Made by a program: the position numbers and the translations under genes. From CAIXSC01 sp046349915 (lineage in GTDB: Bacteria > Planctomycetota > Planctomycetia > Pirellulales > Pirellulaceae), in contig JAXMBL010000010.1 of the NCBI GenBank assembly GCA_046349915.1, positions 1 to 64,000 of the forward strand: a stretch of 64,000 bases of DNA, in the 5' to 3' direction. Positions 1 to 9,949 of the stretch are shown here, in pieces. Within the stretch, counting starts at the first letter, position 1. Every line of letters starts with the position of its first letter. Under the pieces are notes generated by a model. That model was given only the letters and a program-made list of their open reading frames with translations, was not told the DNA's origin and did no database searches.

Positions 1-353
1 CATGTTGGGACCTGTACGACGAGGTCATCCCCATTACGATCGAACGGTTTCTCGAATCCAATGCCGACGCCTGGGACGCAATCCTCCTCCTCGATGTCCT
101 GGAGCACTTCGAGCACACGCAGGGTGAGGCGATTCTACGTGTGCTTCGCAGTAAGCTCTCGGCAGGCGGTCGGTTGATCGTCGGTACGCCCGCTGTCTGG
201 ATGGCTCAAGGAGCTGCGTACGGAAACGCCCTGGAACAGCATCGCTCTCTCTGGACCGCTGACGACTTGGGCGCGTTAGGGTTTGAGCTGTTCGACGACG
301 GCACTACCGACCGCTTCGGCAACCAGATGCTTCTTGGCTTGGCTGTAAACTAG
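1..353 (+). CDS. SAM-dependent methyltransferase, C-terminal part (5' end outside window)
   Basis: An open frame runs from base 3 without a start codon to a stop at 353, so this is the last ~116 residues of a larger protein. It contains the stretch LLLDVLEHFEH followed by GGRLIVGTP. This matches the post-motif-I region of class I SAM methyltransferases of the Methyltransf_11/23 type, where the D-V-L-E-H segment is motif II/III. The acceptor substrate cannot be told. It reads toward the convergent GmrSD gene with only ~50 bases between them. It may be the last gene before the defence island or part of a separate cluster. Confidence 0.6.
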   Translation, partial: CWDLYDEVIPITIERFLESNADAWDAILLLDVLEHFEHTQGEAILRVLRSKLSAGGRLIVGTPAVWMAQGAAYGNALEQHRSLWTADDLGALGFELFDDGTTDRFGNQMLLGLAVN

Positions 354-405
354 CCGGCCACCGCACCGGTGGCTCCGCGCCTTCATCACCAGTCCGACAA
401 GGCCG

Positions 406-2103
406 CTACGAGCTATGCAGGAAGTCATTGAGTCGCTTCGCGATCATCTTTCGTCGCACTGCAAGGAAGTCCTTGTATCGGTCGACACTCAACAGCTTCT
501 TGTCCAGGGGAATGCACTGAGCTGCAAAGGCGGCCTCTCCTGCCTTTCCGATAAGCGCAGGAAAGTACTCCGCCGGCGATTTGTCGCTAATCGACCGATT
601 TGTCTTGCCCCCGATGAACGCAAGGTTGGCAATATCGTCGGCCTCGCGTCCTGAGTATGACGCTTTGAGGAGGGCTTTTGGGAAAATGTGATGAAACTGC
701 AGTCGATGCTGCGTACCGGAATGGTCGAGCGCGATTGCAAGATTCGACTTCCAATCTTTGGCACCTGCTGCCCGAAATGCCAAAAACATGGTCTTGAAGA
801 ACGCACTTCTCTGGTTTCGACCTTCCAGTTCTTCGGGCGACACATCGAGTATGCCAACCTGCAGCCGCAAGCGTTCAATGAGGTCGATTACGCCACCACC
901 GTCGCGCAATGTCGCGATATCTTGGTCAAGCAAAGTTTCGCTGGAGCCCCGCGAATACCTCGCCTTGGCATTGGCGACGAGAATCCAATAGCGAAGCCGT
1001 TCGGCCTCCTTCGCGGAGATGTGGTAATCCCGCTGGTGTCCGTAGTACCCAAGCGCGGCAATTAGGAACGGCGAAGAGAGGAGCGTCGGGCTCTCGATTC
1101 CAACGTTGTTTTTCAGGAAGTTCGTAGCGAACTCCAGGCCCTTTACGCACTCGCCCCAAGCGGTTTGCAAGGTCGTGACTGGAATCGTGTTGACCGTCAA
1201 AAAGCGAGACTGCTTCGTGGCGAAGACCACGAGATTCTTCAGATGAAGTCCCAAATCAAGGTCAAAGCCCTTCTTGGCGCACTTGTTCTGAACGCTTTGA
1301 AAGGTCTCCAGTGCGCCGCGCCATTTCGCGGTGATTTGGGCGAGTGCAAGATCGGAACTGCGGAGCTTCGCGCCTAGCGAGTTGACGCGAACGAAGATCT
1401 CGGTGACTTCGTCGTAAGACAGCTTTCGCTCAAGGACATCCATGCGATAGACGTACTTACGGATGGCTCGCAATCGCGCAAGCCGTTGGCTGTATTTCTT
1501 GAATCGAGGGTCGTTTACCTTTTCAATTCCGGCACGCTCCAAGAACGGAGCGTCCTCATCCGTCTTGAACACCTCGGTGACCTTGACCCAATGCGGAAGC
1601 TGTTCGAGCGTTTTGGTCGAGACGACGAACGTCATCTTGTCGAACCGCTTCTGCAGTTCGTCCTCCGTCGCGTCGGCTTCGTCTTCCGCTCCGTCATTTT
1701 CATCTTCGTCTGCATCCTCGTTCACCTCCGTGACGACCGCCAACTCCTCGGGATGCTCCAAATTGAAAAGCAGCTCCACGGGTCTCTTTCGACCACGCAC
1801 AGTCACGGGCGTACCTCGAATGACGGCGGAGAGCGAGGTGAGTCGTTGCTGACCGTCGAGTAGGAGCCTCGTGCTCTGGTACGGATTGTTCTGTTGCTGT
1901 ACCGCGAAGTCCTGTAGCGGAACGGCTTCGTCCGTTTCCCACAAAAGAATTGCCCCAGATGGGTATCCCCGATAGAGGGAGTCGAGCAAGTCACGTACTC
2001 GTGGCGAGCGCCAGACGTACCGACGCTGCATCTCAGGAAGACGCAGCTCGCCTCGCTCGATCATGCCGACGAGTTCTTCGACCGTTGCCTCCGCTTTTGC
2101 CAC
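406..2103 (-). CDS. GmrSD-type (DUF262 + DUF1524) modification-dependent restriction endonuclease
   Basis: A 565-residue protein. The N-terminal DUF262 domain carries LLDGQQRLTSL at about residues 81-91, the conserved DGQQR motif of GmrS-type ParB-like nucleotide-hydrolysing domains. An acidic linker (DEDENDGAEDE) follows near residue 130. The C-terminal DUF1524 domain carries FHHIFPKALL near residue 468, a His-Me-finger nuclease motif. In the known family these proteins cleave DNA with modified cytosines, using NTP hydrolysis. The single-chain S+D fusion and length are typical, and the frame is intact. It is transcribed away from the BREX-like locus across a 282-base gap that probably holds two divergent promoters. 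GmrSD-family enzymes (e.g. BrxU) are known companions of BREX, giving defence against modified phage DNA that BREX would miss. Confidence 0.85.
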   Translation of the reverse strand: MAKAEATVEELVGMIERGELRLPEMQRRYVWRSPRVRDLLDSLYRGYPSGAILLWETDEAVPLQDFAVQQQNNPYQSTRLLLDGQQRLTSLSAVIRGTPVTVRGRKRPVELLFNLEHPEELAVVTEVNEDADEDENDGAEDEADATEDELQKRFDKMTFVVSTKTLEQLPHWVKVTEVFKTDEDAPFLERAGIEKVNDPRFKKYSQRLARLRAIRKYVYRMDVLERKLSYDEVTEIFVRVNSLGAKLRSSDLALAQITAKWRGALETFQSVQNKCAKKGFDLDLGLHLKNLVVFATKQSRFLTVNTIPVTTLQTAWGECVKGLEFATNFLKNNVGIESPTLLSSPFLIAALGYYGHQRDYHISAKEAERLRYWILVANAKARYSRGSSETLLDQDIATLRDGGGVIDLIERLRLQVGILDVSPEELEGRNQRSAFFKTMFLAFRAAGAKDWKSNLAIALDHSGTQHRLQFHHIFPKALLKASYSGREADDIANLAFIGGKTNRSISDKSPAEYFPALIGKAGEAAFAAQCIPLDKKLLSVDRYKDFLAVRRKMIAKRLNDFLHSS

Positions 2104-2385
2104 GAGTCACTCCCCCAAACGTTGCTGACGAACAACTGGCGCAATGACACGGACTGTCCAGGTTTCCCGGCCAGGAACTGTCCAGAAAGACGTCGCTCGG
2201 CAAGCACGTTTTGCTGAATCGTACTGACAGGAATGGCTTTCCAGCAAGCAGTCGAAATGGATTTGCGGAACCACGTCGCAAAAGTTGCTTGGACAACTTC
2301 GTCTGCCGCGCTGCTGTTGAAGATCTGAAGACTTTGATAAACTCACTGAGTTATCGAACCGAAACCAACGCCGGAGGGCTGGCCA

Positions 2386-2583
2386 ATGGCCAAGCTGACG
2401 GAATACGTCAAGGTCGCTGAGGCGGCAAGAATGCTCGGTGTTGCTCAAAACACGCTTCGATCGTGGGCGGCGGCGGGTAAGATTCCGATGCGTCGAAATC
2501 CTGCAAACGGATATCGATTGTTCAGGCGTGTCGACCTCCAGAAGTTCCTCGCACGAGTGGCTCAACCGATCCGGTCTAGGTAG
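2386..2583 (+). CDS. small MerR/excisionase-type helix-turn-helix protein
   Basis: A 65-residue protein that is essentially one winged-helix DNA-binding domain. The segment VAEAARMLGVAQNTLRSWAA is the HTH, followed by a wing (GKIPMRRNPANGYRLF) and a final helix. GGAGG ends ten bases before the ATG, which supports this start. It is the first gene of the rightward operon and lies 20 bases before the BrxA-like gene. Likely roles are transcriptional control of the defence operon or an excisionase-like function. The sequence does not decide between them. Confidence 0.6.
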   Translation: MAKLTEYVKVAEAARMLGVAQNTLRSWAAAGKIPMRRNPANGYRLFRRVDLQKFLARVAQPIRSR

Positions 2584-2594
2584 CAATCGCTACC
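2579..2594 (+). promoter_or_regulatory. 6-bp stem hairpin between HTH gene and BrxA-like gene
   Basis: GGTAGC-AATC-GCTACC is a perfect inverted repeat. It covers the stop codon of the HTH gene and ends nine bases before the BrxA-like ATG. It could be an operator for the HTH protein or an mRNA hairpin affecting translation of the next gene. No T-run follows, so it is not an intrinsic terminator. Confidence 0.3.
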
Positions 2595-2603
2595 GATCAT
2601 GGA

Positions 2604-3461
2604 ATGGCAACACGAATGGAAAAAAGAAGGGATCTTGCGCTTTTCGACTACGCAGAAAGCGTGCGAAGCGAGCAAAAGGTTGTTGTTGGCTCGCTACAGA
2701 CCGGCGAAACGAGAAGGAGCGGCAGCGCGAGCAAGACGATCTCCGATCTGAACCTTCCTGCCGCTGTGCTGGCAGCAAAGGAAGCCTCCACGTGCAGGAA
2801 TCTCAATGAGCTAAGGGATCGGCTCGTTCAGGTCCTCGGCCAAAACAGTTTGGAGACTCGGATTCGTAACGCACGATTCGTCATTCGCTGGTTCTTTTCA
2901 GACGGAGTCGACGGACTCGCGAGTAGAACTTGGACTGCTTACGAGGACGATCGAATTCTGATGGATGTTCTCCGCTATCTGTACTTGTCACACGAGCCGG
3001 TAATGGGGAGCTGCATAACCGACTGTCTGTTTCCGATTGAGCTAGGGATGCGAGTACCTGGTTCGGAGTTCGATCGGTTCTTGACGTCTTACTACAGCGA
3101 CACTCCCACGAAAAAGACGACCCAGCGACTCAAGACGAACTTTACGAGGTTAGGCATTCTTGAGAAGTCGCGAGGGCAGGATCACTTGCTGGTCCCGCTC
3201 GTTCCGACCAAGACATCATTGTTGATTCTCACGCACTCGATCTTTGCATCGAGCGGCCCGCGAACCGTTGAACTGAAGCGACTTTTGGCCGACCCGTTCT
3301 GGAAGTACCTCGGATTCAAGTCGCCAGATGCGGTGCGCGCAGTGTTCCGCGAGGCTGATGGGGCAGGACTTCTCGGGAAGTATGTTGTCGCCGACCAGTT
3401 GGAGCAGATTACGACCCGATGGAGCCTCGATGAGTTTTTCTCCAACAAGCCGAGGCTGTAG
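2604..3461 (+). CDS. BrxA-like protein (DUF1819-type), first BREX gene
   Basis: A 285-residue protein with a basic N-terminus and no catalytic motif that I recognise. The central part (YEDDRILMDVLRYLYLSHEP, then KTTQRLKTNFTRLGILEKS) resembles the winged-helix arrangement of BrxA/DUF1819 proteins. Those are small DNA-binding BREX components of unresolved role. The assignment rests partly on position, because in type 1 loci brxA comes first, then brxB and brxC. The protein is longer than typical BrxA (about 200 residues), with an N-terminal extension of ~60. The frame is intact. The next gene begins four bases after the stop, so translation is probably coupled. Confidence 0.5.
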   Translation: MATRMEKRRDLALFDYAESVRSEQKVVVGSLQTGETRRSGSASKTISDLNLPAAVLAAKEASTCRNLNELRDRLVQVLGQNSLETRIRNARFVIRWFFSDGVDGLASRTWTAYEDDRILMDVLRYLYLSHEPVMGSCITDCLFPIELGMRVPGSEFDRFLTSYYSDTPTKKTTQRLKTNFTRLGILEKSRGQDHLLVPLVPTKTSLLILTHSIFASSGPRTVELKRLLADPFWKYLGFKSPDAVRAVFREADGAGLLGKYVVADQLEQITTRWSLDEFFSNKPRL

Positions 3462-3464
3462 GTC

Positions 3465-3929
3465 ATGCCCAAAACCGATGTAATTTCCCAACTAGTCAGC
3501 CAGAGAACCTGGGACAAAGAGCTCAACCTGTGGGTTGGTCCTGAGCGCCAGCTTCGTGAGCAACTAGACGGACTGCGGATTGAGACCCTCGACGTCTTGG
3601 ATTTGATCGAGGAGGATGCAACAGGCGACGACGATGAAGCTCGTCGGCAACTGGCGCGTGCGATTCGACAGCGTTTGAAATCCATCACACGAGAGCGAGG
3701 CCAGCGGGTCGTCTTGATCGTTCTTTCGGCAGGGTTGCTGGCTAGATACGGCGTTGGAGTCCGTGAGTTCTACGATTGGTTCTGCGACGATTTCTCGATG
3801 GTCTTCCTTGTGGTCGAAGGACACTGCTCTGACACAGATTGGCCGGAAGAGGTTGAGTGCCATCCGAACCAGTTGATTGAATATTTCAGTGAAACATCCG
3901 GCCTGATCAAGCAACAGTTTGGATTGTGA
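3465..3929 (+). CDS. BrxB-like small protein (by position)
   Basis: A 154-residue protein between the BrxA-like gene and brxC, where BrxB (DUF1788) sits in type 1 loci. A long charged helix (about residues 40-75) precedes a strand-rich part, VVLIVLSAGLLARYGVGVRE, then FCDDFSMVFLVVEG. The pattern of a hydrophobic strand, an aromatic helix and another strand fits a Rossmann-like fold. No Walker motif is present, so it is not BrxF. It is shorter than usual BrxB (~200 residues) and the family signature is weak. It may be a divergent BrxB or a different accessory protein. The frame is intact, and the stop lies eight bases before the chosen brxC start. Confidence 0.4.
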   Translation: MPKTDVISQLVSQRTWDKELNLWVGPERQLREQLDGLRIETLDVLDLIEEDATGDDDEARRQLARAIRQRLKSITRERGQRVVLIVLSAGLLARYGVGVREFYDWFCDDFSMVFLVVEGHCSDTDWPEEVECHPNQLIEYFSETSGLIKQQFGL

Positions 3930-3937
3930 GGAAATCG

Positions 3938-6900
3938 ATGTCACTTCGTGAACTTTTTCGGCTGATTGAACCGAAGGCGGAACCGCAGACGACACCGTCG
4001 CTGTCCCAGTCTATTGAAAAGGGCAATGCCGAAGCGTGCGTCTCAGAATACTACATGACGCCAGCGCTACGCGAGCATCTCAAACGGGTGTTCGAGTGCG
4101 TGGTTCATCGTAAGGGGCAAGGATTCTGGGTTCAGGCAGAGTACGGTGCTGGAAAGACGCACTTCCTGGCCGTCCTCATCAACCTTCTCATGTGGCGCGA
4201 TCTGGGTGTCTGGCAGAGGCTTCGTGACGCCGAGCTCAAGAAGGACTACGAAGGCGCATTGTCCAAGCTGCGAATGTTTCCCGTCGCTTTCTCGCTCCGC
4301 GGGCTTGGCGACACGGAAGGTAAAGACAGCCTGATGCGAATCTTCGAGGAACAGATTCGAGATAGTCTCGAACAACATGATCCCGAGCTGTCCAAGCAGG
4401 TGAAGCTGACATCGGCCGAGCTTGCAGACGCATGGTATGCCAGCGAGGATTCGTCCGTGTTGCGTCCCGCAGTCGCAGCGTTCTTTCAGAACGAACACCA
4501 TTGCACGCCGGAAGAGTTCCGAAAGAAAAGTGGTGTCAAGAAATTCGGCCAAGAACTGGTTCGCTCCACGATTCCCGAGGGACGTCTTCAGGGCAAGTTC
4601 AAAGACCGATTCTCCTTCATTTACGAACAGATCACAAAGCTGGGAAAGTACGATGGCCTGATCTTCGTGATCGATGAATTCCGCTCATGGCAGGACCGCC
4701 ACACAGAGGGTTCTGCAGCCTACGCCGAAGACGAAGAGATTCTGGAGACCCTGGCCTTCGTCCTGCCGACGCATCATCTAAATATTGTCACAATCGTGGC
4801 CAGCCAAGGGGACATGCCGCAGAAGCTGTCAGGTGGTGGGCAAGGCGACCGTTTCATGCCGCTGTATCTGCTGGCGGATAAAAATAAGGGCGACTTCGGA
4901 GAGATTGTTACTTTTCGCTGCCGCGAGCTCAAGCCTGGCGCAAACACCGACATCAAGGATTACTACGACTTCTGCCGGCAAGAATACCGGTTCATCAAAC
5001 AGGGGAATATTTCGCTGGAATACTTCACGGCGATCTTCCCGTTTCAGCCGCGCACATTTGACGTGATCCGCCGCATCACACAAAACGCCGACAAGCACAA
5101 TCTCCCCACCGCTCGATCTGCGATCCGTATTGGGTGGGAAACGCTGACGGCCGATGGTCGACTGAACGACAAGAGCCTAATCACTTTGTCGGACATCATC
5201 CGCACCACCGAACTCGGCAAGGGCCTGAACCACGAGTTTTATCGGGACGATTATCAGGGATTGCAAACGTCCATCGAACAACTGGCTGAGCTTGACGGGT
5301 CTCCCGAAGAGCACGATCAGGCCCGGCGCGTGCTTGAGACGCTATTCCTGTGGGCCATGAGTTTGCCGGACAGCATTCGTGATGGCATGACAGTTCAGGA
5401 AGTGGCGGAGGCCTCTTGGTTGATGGACGATGCCCTTGGAGCGAACGCGCAAGCCGAACATTTGCTCACCAAACTCGTTCAGAGCGGCTATCCCGTTCGA
5501 TCTGCCAAGAAGACTCGGGACGGTAAGGAAGTCGTTGTTTACTCCTTTGAGACGTCTGCTGCTCAGGACAACCCCGGCAAACACTTCGCGCCGCTAAAGA
5601 AGAAGGCGAAGGAAGATACTGCCGGCCAGAACGCGAAGTGGATCGAGTCGATCTTCTGGCAATTGGCGGATATTAACAAGGAGGCCCAGGAGGAACTCGG
5701 CGTTAACGGCGGGATTCTCGCCGACTTTGCGCCGGCCGATCAGCGAACCAACCAGGAGAAGGCGGCGGGCAAACCGGGGCGTTATCAGCTCCCCCATCGC
5801 GGTGCCGCTTCGACGAAGAAGGTCCACAAAACTCAGTACAGCGGTGAAGTCGTTGTCTGCGATCACTGGCGAGCCGAATTTGGGGAAACCATCAAGAATG
5901 CTGACCAGCATTTCCGCTTGGTTTACTTGACCACGATGCCGGAAGTGGCTGACGATAAGATCACCGCGGCACTCGCCGATGTTCGCATTGCTGTTTGCCG
6001 GCCGGATTCCCTTTCCGAAGTAACCCGGGAAGCGTTAGCTGAACTAATCGCTGCCGAAAGCCTCAAGCGCAACTCTCAGGCTCCCAATCAGCACAACCTT
6101 CGTGAATATGCCGAGAACAAACGTCGCGAAGCGACGAAGGCGATTCTCAAGTGCCAACTTGACGAATTCCGAAGAGGCAAGGTGCTAACCCAGAAGGGAT
6201 ATGGCATCCCGGCGACGGAAGTATTCAAGGTCTCCACCGAGCGCGAAGCTGACCTCGCGGGTCGCCTTGTCGAAAAGGCGTACGACACGCCCTTGTTCAG
6301 TCCAAAGGATCTGAAGAAGGACTTCACCGACAACGACGCCAAAAAGGTGTTTGCCGGATTGTTCCGCAAGGAGCCTGCGAAGGCCGAGAAGGATGCGGTG
6401 ACGAACTTTGGCGTCGGTCTGGAACTGACGGTGAAATCCCACCCCACCGAGTTCAAGCCGGACGCATCCCAGGCGCTGCTAAAACTTCGCGACCTCATCG
6501 GCCACAGAACGGACGTGCAGTTGGCAGAAATCAAGACTGCATTCTGCGCCGCCCCCTACGGACTTACGGAAGCAATGGTCGTCCTATACGCCTGCTCGCT
6601 CATCAAGGGTGGTGGCTATGAACTGGCGCTCAATCCCAGCAGTCCGATCACGCTGTTCGACCAGACACCTTTGACCAAGAACCGACTTACGACCCACGCC
6701 CTGGCGTTATGCGAATGGAATGCCAAACTCGACAAGGCACTCCTGGGCGCGCGGATCGTCGTCTCCGTGCAGAAGGGATGGAACGAAGTATTGCCCTATG
6801 CCCGTGTTCTGGATGACACGCTGAAAACGGCTGCCACGCCAGACGAGGAGCCGCAGCGCAATACGGAACTGCTGGTGGCGTTGGGCAAGCTGGCGACTGA

Positions 6901-8005
6901 GCTACTGGAGGTCGAAAAGCACCTCGCAACCCTTGCTCCCAAACTGGGCGGGATGGTCCCGAAGGCGTTGACCGAGGTGAACCAACGCTTGAAGGCCCTG
7001 GCAGCGACAACTTCATTTCAGGAATTTGACGCTGCCGCGCGAGAGAGCTTTCCAACTCCGGAAGATTTCAAGGCCGCGGTCACCCAGTACGGTAAGGCCC
7101 GTCAGTTGAGCGACCGAGCATTCGATCTCAGCAGTGCCCGCGATTATGTCGGAGGGGCTTGCGAGGTCGACGCCAACCTCGAGTTCGACCGGAACTCGCT
7201 GTTGTCATTCCTGGCGTTCGACGAGTTGCTAAAGGATCCCGGACTCATTCCCGCTCGCCTTGAAAACTACGAGGTGTGGAAAGCCAAATACACGCACGCG
7301 TATCGCAAAGCACATCGTGCCTACTTCGAGGGCCTGCAGAAGCTGGAATCAGAGATCGGTGTCCTGCGTCCTCAGGTGCGGGCCCTTGTGAAGATGAATT
7401 CGATTACGGAACTCGGCCCGCCGCTGGTGGCCACAGCGACGGCCGCCGATGATCTAGCTGCCATCGACAAGCGATTGCACGTTTGCCCAGACGCCACGGA
7501 AGCGAATGTCACTACTTCACCAACGTGTCCGAAGTGTAGTTGGGTGCCGTCGGTCCAGGCACCGAGTCCTGAGGCGACCAAGCTCAAGCAACTCATTGCG
7601 ACGGGATTAGCTGACCGGTTCCAACGGTTTAAAGATGCCACCATCGGCGCAATTCTGCACAAGGCGGCAGAGACCGGTGAGCGGGCGGATCTAAAGTCCC
7701 TGCTGGAAATGATCCAGCTCTCGAAGGTCGACTCCCTAGCTACGACTCTCACGGATGAACTGGTCGCCTTCCTTCGGAAGCTGCTTTACGACGAGAACCT
7801 TGTACAGGAAGAGGTGCCGCTCGGTCCGATCATCCAAGCAGTTGGCGCGATTGAGGAAGATCGCATCGATGACGCCGTTGACCAGTTCGCAGCCCTACTG
7901 CGGAAAGCCGTCAAAGATGCCAAAGCGCAGCACGGCAAGGGCAAACGGTGCGCGTATTCTTGCGGTTGCAGGACAACATTGGAGAACTGCCGTAATGAAT
8001 ACTGA
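3938..8005 (+). CDS. brxC: BrxC/PglY-type large BREX ATPase
   Basis: A protein of about 1350 residues. Walker A (AEYGAGKTHFL) is at residues ~67-77 and Walker B (GLIFVIDEF) at ~241-248. A long helical region follows, and a C-terminal segment has paired cysteines (SPTCPKCSW), possibly a zinc ribbon. This is the size and layout of BrxC/PglY, the AAA-like ATPase central to BREX complexes. I chose ATG 3938 because GAGG lies six bases upstream; a GTG at 3926 is in frame but lacks a ribosome site. The last ~17 residues look wrong. Removing one GC from GTGCGCGTA at 7949-7957 changes the end to ...VFLRLQDNIGELP and stops at a TAA overlapping the next ATG (TAATG), a normal coupled junction. So the tail is probably frameshifted. 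Confidence 0.85.
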   Translation: MSLRELFRLIEPKAEPQTTPSLSQSIEKGNAEACVSEYYMTPALREHLKRVFECVVHRKGQGFWVQAEYGAGKTHFLAVLINLLMWRDLGVWQRLRDAELKKDYEGALSKLRMFPVAFSLRGLGDTEGKDSLMRIFEEQIRDSLEQHDPELSKQVKLTSAELADAWYASEDSSVLRPAVAAFFQNEHHCTPEEFRKKSGVKKFGQELVRSTIPEGRLQGKFKDRFSFIYEQITKLGKYDGLIFVIDEFRSWQDRHTEGSAAYAEDEEILETLAFVLPTHHLNIVTIVASQGDMPQKLSGGGQGDRFMPLYLLADKNKGDFGEIVTFRCRELKPGANTDIKDYYDFCRQEYRFIKQGNISLEYFTAIFPFQPRTFDVIRRITQNADKHNLPTARSAIRIGWETLTADGRLNDKSLITLSDIIRTTELGKGLNHEFYRDDYQGLQTSIEQLAELDGSPEEHDQARRVLETLFLWAMSLPDSIRDGMTVQEVAEASWLMDDALGANAQAEHLLTKLVQSGYPVRSAKKTRDGKEVVVYSFETSAAQDNPGKHFAPLKKKAKEDTAGQNAKWIESIFWQLADINKEAQEELGVNGGILADFAPADQRTNQEKAAGKPGRYQLPHRGAASTKKVHKTQYSGEVVVCDHWRAEFGETIKNADQHFRLVYLTTMPEVADDKITAALADVRIAVCRPDSLSEVTREALAELIAAESLKRNSQAPNQHNLREYAENKRREATKAILKCQLDEFRRGKVLTQKGYGIPATEVFKVSTEREADLAGRLVEKAYDTPLFSPKDLKKDFTDNDAKKVFAGLFRKEPAKAEKDAVTNFGVGLELTVKSHPTEFKPDASQALLKLRDLIGHRTDVQLAEIKTAFCAAPYGLTEAMVVLYACSLIKGGGYELALNPSSPITLFDQTPLTKNRLTTHALALCEWNAKLDKALLGARIVVSVQKGWNEVLPYARVLDDTLKTAATPDEEPQRNTELLVALGKLATELLEVEKHLATLAPKLGGMVPKALTEVNQRLKALAATTSFQEFDAAARESFPTPEDFKAAVTQYGKARQLSDRAFDLSSARDYVGGACEVDANLEFDRNSLLSFLAFDELLKDPGLIPARLENYEVWKAKYTHAYRKAHRAYFEGLQKLESEIGVLRPQVRALVKMNSITELGPPLVATATAADDLAAIDKRLHVCPDATEANVTTSPTCPKCSWVPSVQAPSPEATKLKQLIATGLADRFQRFKDATIGAILHKAAETGERADLKSLLEMIQLSKVDSLATTLTDELVAFLRKLLYDENLVQEEVPLGPIIQAVGAIEEDRIDDAVDQFAALLRKAVKDAKAQHGKGKRCAYSCGCRTTLENCRNEY

Positions 8006-8009
8006 GTCT

Positions 8010-8660
8010 CAACCCTACCTGTCGCCGGAGTACCAGGCTCAAGCGTTGGCCGAGTTTCTCGCCAAGCACGTGAAGCCGTATGATCCGGAGACGGACGATT
8101 ACGACCGGCCGCCGTTTGCCGAGGACATCAAGGAAGGCAAGAACGATCCAATTTACAACGCGCACTCCTACCACACCAAGGTCCCACCGCGGAGCATTAT
8201 TCCCTACATCCTGCATTACACGCGGCCCGGCGACGTCGTGCTCGATCCGTTTTGCGGCTCCGGGATGACTGGCGTGGCGGCACAGATGTGTGCCAATCCG
8301 CCTGCGGATTTGCTGGCTCAGTTTCCCGACTTGAAGGACCGCGTGGGGCCGCGGGCGTGCATCTTGAACGATCTGTCCCCAGCCGCTTGCCATATTGCGT
8401 ACAACTACAACACGCCGGTGGACACGGACGCGGCTCCGGCGCGAGTTCGAGCGAATCAAAGCGGCTGTAAAGGACGAGTTCGACTGGCTGTACGGCACCG
8501 AGCACTACGAACCGGCGGTTGGTCTCTACTCGCCAAAAAGCCCGAACTACTTGCTCGGCTGAAGAACCCACCTGCTGGCGCGGCGACCGCACGCCTGCTC
8601 AACGACAGCATCGACCGAACGTGGAAACTGCTGACGCGGTCTGAGGTCGAATCGCGGCTC
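8010..8660 (+). repeat. 5' homology block of tandem methyltransferases, copy 1
   Basis: Nearly identical to 10916-11565. In the first ~420 bases I find only one substitution (TAC/CAC) and one missing GC. A few more substitutions and single-base indels appear toward the 3' end. Similarity continues weakly to about 8880. Confidence 0.9.
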
Positions 8661-9949
8661 GGATATCCTGTCACCGACCTCCCGCCACAGCCGCGTGGGG
8701 TGAACTCGACGTGGCCCAAGTCGCCGAGTGGGTCGCAATCCCAGCCACGATTCAATACACGATCTGGTCCGATGTGTATCGCTGTGAAGGTTTCGTCACG
8801 GTTGAGGAACCGACCGGGAAGATCAGCACGCGCGGAAAGAACGCGGGCAAGCCAATTATGAGGAAGAAGAGCGTTTCACGCGGCTGTGGAAGTGAAATAG
8901 TGCTCAGAAACGCGTCGCTTGTTCATGGCCATGATGACAGGCAGGGGAAGCACGTTCACTTGTCCTTATTGCGGAACGGACTGGCAGAAATCGCCACTGC
9001 CGTGGCTTCGGTCGGAGCCCGTTGACACTTGTGTGGAATGGCGAAACCTCGATGGCAAGCAGCGAACGATCCTTCGCCGGATTTCGCTCGCCGAAATCGA
9101 AATGGCAAAGCAATGCCCAAAGGCGGAAACGTGGTTTCCAGACAACGAGCTTTACCCAAACCGCGAACTGCTGACGATGGAGCGGGGAAACGCGGGATTC
9201 GTCGAGTCTGTGATTTCTATTTCCAGCCAACTTCGATCTCTAGCATGGCTGTTTGCACATATCGACCAGATTCGAGACGAACGACTGCGCGCTGCCGCGT
9301 GTTTTGCGTTTACTGCAATCGCCCTTAAGTGCTCCCGACTCAATCGACTTCGGCCGTCCGGCGCTGGTGATCCACTAACGGCTACACTTTACATCGGATC
9401 GCTTGTGCGTGAGGAAAACACGTTTGAGGCGTGGCAGCGAGAACAGAGTTGCTTATGGAGGTGCTTCCTCGCATTAAGCCCGGTGTATCGGTAAAGGAAG
9501 GCGATGCGGCGTTGTTGACAGACATTCCTGATTCGTCAGTGGATCTTGTTTTTGCCGATCCACCATTTGGGGGGAACATATTTTACGCCGACGCGTCCTT
9601 ACTTTGGGAAGGCTGGTTGCAGAGATATACCGATGTGTCTGCTGAGATGGTAATTCATCGCCGTTCAAAGTCCGCGCGGCAAGCAGACGGCTTTGTCTTC
9701 AAGGAGCTCGACGACTACTTAAAGGACATGACGAGTGCGTTTCGAGAGATGTTTCGCGTGCTAAAGCCGGGTCGGTGGGCAGTCATTGAATTCAACAACT
9801 CTGACGGTTCTGTCTTTGAAGTCATCAAACAGGCAGTTGTTGCGGCAGGGTTTGAAATCGCCAACATGCTCCTGTTGGACAAGCAGCAAAAGTCGTTCAA
9901 GCAGGTTCAGGGAGTATTGGGCAAAGAGGACGTTGTTGACAAAGATGTC

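Noticed and set aside
8430..9445. Assigning every break in methyltransferase copy 1 to GC gain or loss
   Set aside because: Near 8430 comparison with copy 2 suggests one extra base, 8536 is an A-run difference, and at 9440 the change is not in a GC run; these three are not counted.
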